Part shown: positions 1 through 5,673 of the stretch, piece by piece
How positions within the stretch are numbered: position 1 is the stretch's first letter
How the letters are laid out: every line of letters begins with the position of its first letter
Source: Pseudomonadota bacterium
GTDB lineage: Bacteria; Desulfobacterota; Desulfovibrionia; Desulfovibrionales; Desulfovibrionaceae
Reading direction: 5' to 3'
DNA: 5,877 nt
Assembly: GCA_023426275.1 (NCBI GenBank)
Contig: JAFABC010000222.1
Span: forward strand, 1-5,877
Program-made: the position numbers and the translations under genes
The notes under the pieces: generated by a model
The model's input: only the letters and a program-made list of their open reading frames with translations
Database searches by the model: none
What the model was told of the DNA's origin: nothing

Positions 1-116
1 GGCAAAGCCCGGGGAAAATTGCGCCGCCAAGGTGCGCCAGCGTCGCTTCGCGCCGCAAAAGAACCGTCGAGGGGGTCCGGGGGGCATCATGCCCCCCGGC
101 CGCCGGAGGCATCTTC
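1..116 (-). repeat. Intergenic hairpin repeat, left copy (truncated by window edge)
   Basis: Read on the minus strand, this begins 7 nt after the stop codon of the TPR gene. Its head (116 down to 95) is GAAGATGCCTCCGGCGGCC plus GGG, 22 nt identical to 5632-5653. Next comes a perfect G/C hairpin (77-99), then a divergent GC-rich middle, and a tail at 1-25 that matches 5747-5771 (opposite strand) with two mismatches, including GGCAAAGCC and GGGGAAAA. Order and orientation relative to the adjacent gene end are the same as in the right-hand copy. No coding signal is seen. It is a dispersed REP/MITE-like element by inference; copy number elsewhere cannot be seen. Confidence 0.8.
77..99 (-). terminator. 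Perfect G/C hairpin 3' of the TPR gene (terminator-like, no U-tract)
   Basis: CCGGGGGGCAT and ATGCCCCCCGG are perfect 11-nt arms around one central base. It lies 25 nt past the TPR stop codon, where a transcript end would be expected. There is no following T-run on the minus strand, so it is not a canonical intrinsic terminator; it may block 3' exonucleases or act with Rho. It forms the conserved hairpin module of the repeat at 1-116. Confidence 0.45.
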
Positions 117-123
117 TCCCGCG

Positions 124-936
124 CTAGGCGCTTTGGGCGGCCAGTTGTTTGGTGGCGGCCTGGATGAGGCGGGCGGCGTCGGTCAGATGGGGATCGGCTT
201 CCACGGCGCGTTTGGCGGCGCTTAAGGCTTCGTTCCAGTTGCCGAGTCTGGCCTGGACGTGGGCCATGGTCTGGTCGAGCAGGGGGTGGGACGCGCCCTT
301 GTGCATGGCGTCGAGCAGGATGCGTTCGGCTTGCGTCCATTCGTCGGCCTTGCCGGCGGCGGTCAGCAGAAAATCGTAGGCCCGGGCGTTGTCCGGCGAT
401 TCTTCCACCGCCCGCTTGCTGTATTCCAGCGAAGCCTTGAACTGGCCGGCGTCGATCAGCCGGGAGGCGATCAGCGGGAAAAGGCCTTTTTCATCGACAT
501 AATCGGCCACGGCGCCGCGAAAGCAGCGCTGGGCTTCGAGCAGATTGCCTTCCCCCAACAGTTTGGTGCCCTTGAGGATCGCATGGTCGATGCGCAGCTT
601 GCGCTCACGCATGGCGTCGAGGCTTTCCCGGTTGATGTCCTCTTCGATCTTCTGGGCCAGGGCGGTGGTGTAGGCGAGGAGCTTGCGTTCCTGCCCCTTG
701 GCGTAGGGCACGCCGTTGGGGGCGTATTGGAGCACGCGGGGCAGTTTGCTGATGTTGCCGAAGGTTTCGCGCAGCTGGCTTTCGATCATGAGGCGGTCCG
801 AGCCCGGCAGCCGGACGGACGAAAAGGCCCGCAGGGCGGCCGAGAGCAACTGCACCGTGCGCAGCTGTTCGTTTTTGAGATAGGCGGCCTTGGCCCTGGC
901 CAGATCCTCGCGAATTGTTTTTGCGGTCGGCGGCAT
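124..936 (-). CDS. Tetratricopeptide repeat (TPR) protein, cytoplasmic, unknown role
   Basis: A 270-residue protein starting MPPTAKTIRE. The ATG at 936 is preceded by GAAGG about 8 nt upstream, and lies downstream of the polA stop, which makes it a better start than the open frame that continues back through polA antiphase. No signal peptide or membrane segment is seen. The C-terminal half carries about three TPR units: roughly 152-185 (GQFKASLEYSKRAVEESPDNARAYDFL), 186-216, and 220-252 (ARLGNWNEALSAAKRAVEADP). These have the usual small/aromatic positions and the proline at the repeat end. TPRs form helical scaffolds for protein-protein contact; no catalytic motif is visible. The N-terminal 120 residues are helical, charged and not recognised. 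It follows polA in the same direction after 128 bp, so co-transcription is possible. The partner protein cannot be told from the sequence. Confidence 0.85.
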   Translation of the reverse strand: MPPTAKTIREDLARAKAAYLKNEQLRTVQLLSAALRAFSSVRLPGSDRLMIESQLRETFGNISKLPRVLQYAPNGVPYAKGQERKLLAYTTALAQKIEEDINRESLDAMRERKLRIDHAILKGTKLLGEGNLLEAQRCFRGAVADYVDEKGLFPLIASRLIDAGQFKASLEYSKRAVEESPDNARAYDFLLTAAGKADEWTQAERILLDAMHKGASHPLLDQTMAHVQARLGNWNEALSAAKRAVEADPHLTDAARLIQAATKQLAAQSA

Positions 937-978
937 GGTCCTTACCTTCGGGGATGGACGTCTGCGTGCCGGGTACAG

Positions 979-1001
979 GGCCGCCGGGCGCGCCGGCGGC
1001 C
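979..1001 (-). other. GC hairpin in the polA-TPR gene gap
   Basis: GGCCGCCGG (979-987) and CCGGCGGCC (993-1001) are perfect 9-nt inverted arms around GCGCG; a tenth pair is possible. It sits about 60 nt after the polA stop and about 40 nt before the TPR start codon. No T-run follows on either strand, so it is weak as an intrinsic terminator. If the two genes share a transcript, it could attenuate or mark a processing point. It does not carry the GAAGATGCC head of the edge repeats. Confidence 0.4.
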
Positions 1002-1064
1002 GATTGTTTCCGGCATCGGGCAGGATAGGGAAGTTTCCCCCGGTTGAAAAGCCCCGCTCCCGGA

Positions 1065-3692
1065 CTAATGCGCCTGTCCCCAGGTGTGGCCCACGCCGCA
1101 GTCCACGACCAGCGGCACGGACAGTCGCATGATGCCGGACATGATGGCCGACAGCCGGTCGCCGGCTGCCCGCGCGGCGGCTTCCGGCGCTTCCAGCAGC
1201 AGTTCGTCGTGAATCTGCAACACCATGACGGCATGGTGGGCGGCCAGCTCCGTGTCGGCGTGCACGGCCAGCATGGCCATTTTGATGATGTCCGCCGCGC
1301 CGCCCTGGACCACGGTGTTGATGGCCTGCCGCCGGGCCTGGGCGGCCAGCTGGCTGTTGCGCGACTCGATGTCCGGCAGCGGCCGGCGGCGACCGGCCAG
1401 GGTCGTGACGAAGCCCTGGCTGCGGGCCGTTTCCACCACGGAATCGTAGAAGGCGGACAGCCCGGACAGGCGCTCGAAGTATTTGGCGATAAAGGCCTTG
1501 GCCTCGTCGAGCTTGATGCCGAGGTCGCGGGAGAGCTTTTGCGGCCCCATGCCGTAGAGCAGACCGAAATTGATGGTCTTGGCCTGCCGGCGTTCGTCGG
1601 GACCGATGGCCTCCTGCGGCTTGTCGAAGAGCAGGGAGGCGGTGCGGGCGTGGATGTCGGCGCCCTCGGCAAAGGCCGAGAGCAGGGCCGGCTCCTGGGA
1701 CAGGTGGGCCAGCACCCGCAGTTCGATTTGCGAGTAGTCCGCCGCCACCAGCGAATTGCCCGGTCCGGCCACGAAGCATTCGCGCATCCGCCGGCCCAGG
1801 GTCCCCCGGATGGGGATGTTTTGCAGGTTGGGGTTGGAGCTCGACAGCCGGCCCGTGGCCGTGGCCAGATTGTTGAACGTGGTGTGGACGCGCCCGGCCG
1901 CATCGGCCAGCCTGGGCAGGGGATCGAGGTAGGTGGAGCGCAGCTTTTCCAGCTTGCGGAATTCCAGGATGCGGTCCACCAGCGGGTTGGACCCGGCCAG
2001 CCGTTCCAGGGCCTCCTGGGAGGTGGAGGCCGCGCCGCCCGGGGTCTTGCGTTTGGGGGTCAGCCCCAGGTCGCCGTACAGGATTTCGCCCAGCTGCTGG
2101 CTGGACCGGGGATTGAACGGCCGGCCGGCCAGCCGGTGCAGCTCCGCCTCGATGCCGGTCAGGCGCTCGCTCACCTCGGCCCCGAAGGCGGCCAGGGATT
2201 CGAGGTCCAGGCGGATGCCGGCCCGCTCCATGGCCACGAGCACCGGAATGAGCGGCATCTCCAGCCGGTTGGTCAGCTCGGTCAGGCCGGCGGCGTCCAG
2301 ACGGGACGCATAGACGTCGGCCAGCCGGGCCGCGGCCTTGGCCGTGTCGGTGTGGGACAGGTCGGCCGCGTCCACGGTGGGATCGGCGAACAGCATGTCG
2401 CGCAGCCGGGAAAAATCGTAATTGCGCTGCTCGGGATTGAGCAGGTAGGCGGCCAGCCCCAGGTCGAACCACTGGTCCAGGGAAACGGCCTCGAAGGCCC
2501 TGTCCCGGGACAGGAGCTCCTTGACCGAGGGCGCGGCCACCCGCTTGGCCCTGGCCAGCAGAGGGGCCAGGGCGCCCGGCGCGGCGTCGGTGGTCAGTTC
2601 GTCCTGGCCGAGGCTTATGGCGTAGCCGTCCGCCACCGGCACCAGGGCCACGGCCTTGCCGGTCGGATCGGGCAGGGCGGACGCGGGCACGGGCGCGGGC
2701 GCCGGATCGGGATCGGCGCTTTGGGCCGTCTTGGCGTCCGGCGCGGCGTCGAAAAGCGACAGCTGGCCGTCGGTGGCCTGGGGGACCGTGGGGGCGGACT
2801 TGGCCGGCGCGTCCAGGCTGGCGGCTTCCCGGGCCAGGGTGCGGAATTCGTAGGCGTCGAGGAAATGGCGCAGGGCCTTGGCGTCGGCCGGACGCAGGGC
2901 CGCGTCGGCCAATGTCGTTTCCGACAGCAGGTTGGTGCGCAGCCGGGTCAGGTCGCGGTAGGTGAACACGTCCTCAATGCGGGGTTCGATCTTGGCCCGT
3001 AGCGCCGGCTTGAGTTCGTCGAGATTTTCGCGCATGGCTTCCAGGGTGGGAAAGCGGCGCAGAATGCCGAGCGCTGTTTTGGGCCCGACCCCGGGCACGC
3101 CCGGGATGTTGTCGCTGGTGTCGCCGACCAGGGCCTGCAAATCGGGCCAGGAGGCCGGCTCGATGCCGTTTTCGGCCGTGAATTCGGCCTTGGTCACCAG
3201 CTTTTCGGCCTTGCCCACCGGATCGTAGAGCACGACCGAGTCGGCCAGGCATTGCTTGAGATCCTTGTCCGCGCCGACGATCACCACCGGAACGGTCTTG
3301 GAAAATTTGGCGGCCAGACTGGCGATGCCGTCGTCGGCCTCGGCGTCCGCGGGCACGATCACCGGCACGCCGAGCAGCTTGAGCCCGTCCAGCAGCGGTT
3401 CGACCTGCCGGGCCAGGGGTTCGGGCATGGCTTCGCGGTTGGCCTTGTACTCGGAATAGATCTTGCTGCGAAAGGAAGGCCCCTTCCCATCGAGAAAGAA
3501 AACGAGATGGTCGGGGGACTGTTCTTTCAAAAGTTTGAACAACAATCGAAAAATCATAAACAGGGCGTTGGTCGGGAACCCGTCCGAACGGGCCAGATCG
3601 CGGAAGGCGTGGTAGCCACGGTAAAAGAAGGCGCTTCCGTCTATAAGGAAGAGCGGGGATCGTGCGAAACCGAGTTTTTGAGCCAGATTCAT
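1065..3692 (-). CDS. polA: DNA polymerase I (5' nuclease plus polymerase; proofreading site degenerate)
   Basis: An 875-residue Pol I that fills gaps and removes RNA primers in replication and repair. The 5' nuclease domain spans about 1-290, with the metal-ligand set visible: D18 (LIDGS), D68 (FLDGK), E118/D120/D121 (AEADDG), D142/D144 (ADKDL), D191/D194 (GDTSDNIPGVPGVGPKTA). A Pro/Ala-rich linker (about 290-345) holds QLSLF at 310-314, the beta-clamp-binding consensus. The 3'-5' exonuclease fold (about 345-460) lacks the DxE motif (VALVPVADGYAISLG stands there), so proofreading is probably absent. The polymerase domain has motif A LVAADYSQIELRV (D652), motif B RRQAKTINFGLLYG (R701, K705, F709, Y713) and motif C LQIHDE (D829, E830), ending GHTWGQAH. 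The start is supported by AAAGGAA 5 nt upstream and by MNLAQKLG just before the first conserved strand. Length lies between E. coli (928) and Taq (832). Transcribed divergently from the TolC gene. Confidence 0.98.
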   Translation of the reverse strand: MNLAQKLGFARSPLFLIDGSAFFYRGYHAFRDLARSDGFPTNALFMIFRLLFKLLKEQSPDHLVFFLDGKGPSFRSKIYSEYKANREAMPEPLARQVEPLLDGLKLLGVPVIVPADAEADDGIASLAAKFSKTVPVVIVGADKDLKQCLADSVVLYDPVGKAEKLVTKAEFTAENGIEPASWPDLQALVGDTSDNIPGVPGVGPKTALGILRRFPTLEAMRENLDELKPALRAKIEPRIEDVFTYRDLTRLRTNLLSETTLADAALRPADAKALRHFLDAYEFRTLAREAASLDAPAKSAPTVPQATDGQLSLFDAAPDAKTAQSADPDPAPAPVPASALPDPTGKAVALVPVADGYAISLGQDELTTDAAPGALAPLLARAKRVAAPSVKELLSRDRAFEAVSLDQWFDLGLAAYLLNPEQRNYDFSRLRDMLFADPTVDAADLSHTDTAKAAARLADVYASRLDAAGLTELTNRLEMPLIPVLVAMERAGIRLDLESLAAFGAEVSERLTGIEAELHRLAGRPFNPRSSQQLGEILYGDLGLTPKRKTPGGAASTSQEALERLAGSNPLVDRILEFRKLEKLRSTYLDPLPRLADAAGRVHTTFNNLATATGRLSSSNPNLQNIPIRGTLGRRMRECFVAGPGNSLVAADYSQIELRVLAHLSQEPALLSAFAEGADIHARTASLLFDKPQEAIGPDERRQAKTINFGLLYGMGPQKLSRDLGIKLDEAKAFIAKYFERLSGLSAFYDSVVETARSQGFVTTLAGRRRPLPDIESRNSQLAAQARRQAINTVVQGGAADIIKMAMLAVHADTELAAHHAVMVLQIHDELLLEAPEAAARAAGDRLSAIMSGIMRLSVPLVVDCGVGHTWGQAH

Positions 3693-3834
3693 GGGATTCC
3701 TTTCGCGGCGGCGGGCTTGGCGTCTTGCCGGGTTTTACGGCAGGGGACGGTTTGGCGCAACCGGAAGGGCGCGGCGCTCGACAAGGACGGATAAAGCGGA
3801 TATCCTGATACGATCGGATGGCGTGTTTGTCTGT

Positions 3835-3864
3835 TTGGTGAATGCTTGTTCACAACGCTATACA
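3835..3864 (+). promoter_or_regulatory. Candidate sigma-70-type promoter for the TolC gene
   Basis: TTGGTG (3835-3840) and TATACA (3859-3864) are separated by 18 nt, about 70 nt upstream of the chosen start codon. The -10 is good and the -35 matches only in its first half. A second AT-rich box, TATATT (3877-3882), lies downstream without a well-spaced -35. The inverted repeat 3838-3853 overlaps the -35 box and fills most of the spacer, which would suit repression. Confidence 0.35.
3838..3853. promoter_or_regulatory. Inverted repeat, possible operator upstream of the TolC gene
   Basis: GTGAATGCTTGTTCAC: perfect 5-nt arms GTGAA / TTCAC around 6 nt. Size and symmetry fit the operator of a dimeric repressor (TetR type, for example), and efflux genes are often controlled this way. 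No regulator gene is in the window, so the binding protein is unknown. The GTGA and TCAC half-sites are 8 nt apart, not the 6 nt of the CRP consensus. Confidence 0.4.
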
Positions 3865-3867
3865 TTC

Positions 3868-3887
3868 CGGATTGATTATATTATCCG
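3868..3887. promoter_or_regulatory. Second inverted repeat (CGGAT-N10-ATCCG) before the TolC gene
   Basis: CGGAT (3868-3872) and ATCCG (3883-3887) flank a 10-nt AT-only-but-one core that contains TATATT. It starts just after the candidate -10 box, so it would overlap the transcription start or the early leader. It could be a second protein-binding site or a weak leader stem. The evidence is symmetry alone. Confidence 0.3.
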
Positions 3888-3919
3888 AAATTGCCCAACT
3901 CAGGGTGAAAGCCCGCCAT

Positions 3920-3923
3920 GGAG
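3920..3923 (+). promoter_or_regulatory. Ribosome binding site that favours the 3933 start
   Basis: GGAG lies 9 nt before the ATG at 3933. The upstream in-frame ATG at 3918 has only AGGGTG about 10 nt before it. The ATG at 3945 has no Shine-Dalgarno. The 3933 start also leaves a compact signal peptide with KR close to the N-terminus. Confidence 0.5.
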
Positions 3924-3932
3924 ATGGACGCA

Positions 3933-5570
3933 ATGATCCAAAGCATGAAACGAATGTCCGCCCTTGCCGTACTCGTGGGCATTTTTTTGATGGCCGCAGG
4001 CGCTCATCAAGCCCTGGCCCAGGACGCCACCCCCACGAACGGAGCGGATCGCGTGGCCAGACGCTACGCGCCCCAGGCCGCGACCCAGTCGCCGGCCGCC
4101 GCTGCCGCCGTTGCCGACAGTCCGGCCCTGGAAAGCAAGATCGCCAAGATCCCGCTGCCGGATTTCGTCAAGGAGCAGCAGACCGAGCCGGCCACGCCCA
4201 AACCGCGTGAGACCGTCAAGACCGACCTGCCGGCCGCCGAAGGCGCCCCCATCGACATGGAAAAAAGCGTGCAGCGCGGTCTGGACGCCAACCCGCAGAT
4301 GCAGTCGGCCCGGGCCGCCCTGAGCGGTTCCGAACAGTCGCGCCGGCAAGCCCTGGCCAACTTCGGCCCCGTGGGAACGGTCAGCTACGCCTTTCAGCGC
4401 ACCGACGCCCAGGTCATCAGCACCAACAGCCAGTCCCAGCCCGGCAACCAGATCATCAACAACCTGCTGGGCTCGTCCCTGTCCACCTCCCGCTACGTCC
4501 ATTCGCGGGAAGGCTACTGGCAAAATCTCTACCAGTTGCAGCTGACGGCCACCCAGCCGCTGTTCACGGGCTTCAAGCTCCTGAGCAGCTACCAGAAGGC
4601 GGCGCTCAACAAGGAATACGCCACCGCCAACATCACCTACACCGAACTGTCGCTCATCAAGTCCGTGCAGCAGGCCTTCCTTTCCCTGCTCCAGGCCCGG
4701 GCCAACGTGCAGAGCAACAAGGACTCGGTGGCCCGGCTCGAATCGCAGTACAAAGTGGCCCAGGCCTACTATGACGTCGGCCTCAAGCCCCGCCTGGACG
4801 TGTTGCAGGCCGAATCCGATCTGGCCCAGGCCGAACAGGACCTGCTCTCCGCCCAGAACGCCGTGCTCGTTCAGACGGCCCAGCTCAACTCCCTGCTCAA
4901 TCTGCCCCTCAACCAGCAGACCAATTTCGTGGGCGAGCTGACCTACCTGCCGTTTACCATGTCCATCGAGGACTGCCTGGACACGGCCTACAAACAGCGT
5001 CCCGACCTCTACATGGGCGTCAAATCGGTGCAGATGGCGCAAAAGGACGTGAAGATCGCGGCCAGCCCGCTCTACCCGCAGGTGCAGGCCGAAGCCACCT
5101 ACACCAAGCAGGGCAACCAGGCGGATCTGTCCCTGCACGACATGTCCGGCGCCACCACCCCGGAGACCACCACCTTCGGCATCTCGGCCTCGTTGCAGGC
5201 CTGGGACTGGGGCTCCACCTTCTTCGGGATGCAGTCGGCCCGCGACAACGTCAAAAAGCTGCAGGCCGATCTGGCCAACCTGCGCCTGGATGTCGGCTAT
5301 CAGGTCAAGACCTGCTACCTCAACATCCAGGACGCGGCCAAACGCATCTCCGTGGCCCGCACCGCCCTGGAAGCGTCCAAGGAAGGCTACCGCATGGCCG
5401 TGGCCCGCTATCAGGCCCAGGTCGGCACCAGCACCGACGTGCTCGACGCCCAGTCCCGCGTGAGCACGGCCGAATTCAACCTGACCCAGGCGCTGACCGA
5501 CTACCAGAGCGCCCTGGCCGATATCTACGTGGCCATGGGCGTCAAGAACCTCAGCCTGATGTCGAACTGA
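3933..5570 (+). CDS. TolC-family outer membrane efflux/secretion protein
   Basis: A 545-residue precursor (550 if ATG 3918 is used). The signal peptide MIQSMKRMSALAVLVG... ends at ALA-Q (cleavage after residue 29); no lipobox cysteine. Residues about 30-105 are a Pro/Ala/charged stretch, then come two tandem OEP repeats. Repeat 1 starts PIDMEKSVQRGLDANPQ (106), repeat 2 FTMSIEDCLDTAYKQRPD (341). Each has the helix-strand-helix pattern: strands near 148-157 and 200-215 (TATQPLFTGFK), and 382-393 and 414-427 (SASLQAWDWG). Each ends in a paired helix motif: VGLKPRLDVLQAESDL (282) and VGTSTDVLDAQSRV (497). Three such chains form the outer-membrane barrel plus periplasmic tunnel used by RND/ABC efflux pumps or type I secretion. 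No adaptor or pump gene is in the window, so the substrate is unknown. The gene stands alone with its own promoter region and terminator. No specific symbol is assigned. Confidence 0.95.
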   Translation: MIQSMKRMSALAVLVGIFLMAAGAHQALAQDATPTNGADRVARRYAPQAATQSPAAAAAVADSPALESKIAKIPLPDFVKEQQTEPATPKPRETVKTDLPAAEGAPIDMEKSVQRGLDANPQMQSARAALSGSEQSRRQALANFGPVGTVSYAFQRTDAQVISTNSQSQPGNQIINNLLGSSLSTSRYVHSREGYWQNLYQLQLTATQPLFTGFKLLSSYQKAALNKEYATANITYTELSLIKSVQQAFLSLLQARANVQSNKDSVARLESQYKVAQAYYDVGLKPRLDVLQAESDLAQAEQDLLSAQNAVLVQTAQLNSLLNLPLNQQTNFVGELTYLPFTMSIEDCLDTAYKQRPDLYMGVKSVQMAQKDVKIAASPLYPQVQAEATYTKQGNQADLSLHDMSGATTPETTTFGISASLQAWDWGSTFFGMQSARDNVKKLQADLANLRLDVGYQVKTCYLNIQDAAKRISVARTALEASKEGYRMAVARYQAQVGTSTDVLDAQSRVSTAEFNLTQALTDYQSALADIYVAMGVKNLSLMSN

Positions 5571-5598
5571 TCCGCGCGCGACGCGACGCGATGTGAAT

Positions 5599-5631
5599 AA
5601 GCGGCAGGCCGGTCGGTCTGCCGCTTTTTTT
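5599..5631 (+). terminator. Intrinsic terminator of the TolC gene
   Basis: AAGCGGCAG (5599-5607) pairs with CTGCCGCTT (5618-5626). The stem can continue inward by a G-U and two C-G pairs to the tetraloop GGTC. It is followed by seven T residues (5625-5631), 28 nt after the stop codon. This is a textbook Rho-independent terminator reading rightward; the repeat element begins at the very next base. Confidence 0.93.
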
Positions 5632-5648
5632 GAAGATGCCTCCGGCGG

Positions 5649-5673
5649 CCGGGAGGGGGTCACCCCCTCCCGG
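5649..5673 (+). repeat. Conserved hairpin module of the right repeat copy
   Basis: CCGGGAGGGGGT and ACCCCCTCCCGG are perfect 12-nt arms around one central C. This is the counterpart of 77-99: the same outer CCGGG/CCCGG and same single central base, but a different inner stem sequence that is still fully paired. Confidence 0.8.

Larger units (their letters stand above)
3693..3932. promoter_or_regulatory. Divergent intergenic region between polA and tolC
   Basis: This 240-bp spacer must carry the promoters of both genes. It is clearly richer in A/T than the flanking coding DNA from about 3785 to 3900, as expected for promoter DNA. It holds GGATATCC (3798-3805, self-complementary), CGATCG (3811-3816), two longer inverted repeats (3838-3853 and 3868-3887), and a small hairpin TGCCG/CGGCA (3726-3730 / 3738-3742) that would lie in the polA leader. 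No convincing -35/-10 pair for polA was found on the minus strand. No small gene is supported here. Confidence 0.7.

Noticed and set aside
1028..1039. GGGAA/TTCCC hairpin just after the polA stop
   Set aside because: 5-bp stem with a 2-nt loop and no T-run; too weak to call a terminator.
937..2472. Open frame on the minus strand extending the TPR protein upstream by about 510 residues
   Set aside because: It lies inside polA in another frame of the same strand. Its translation is low-complexity Arg/Gly/Pro/Ala, as expected from an off-frame reading of GC-rich coding DNA, whereas the polA frame has all family motifs.
1044..3002. 652-residue plus-strand open frame opposite polA
   Set aside because: Antisense shadow of polA. 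It is Gly/Gln/Val/His-rich with no recognisable domain, and both overlapping readings cannot be equally constrained here.
3838..3853. CRP/FNR-type binding site
   Set aside because: Half-sites GTGA and TCAC are separated by 8 nt, not the 6 nt required for the CRP consensus, and there is no FNR TTGAT/ATCAA pattern. Kept only as an unassigned inverted repeat.
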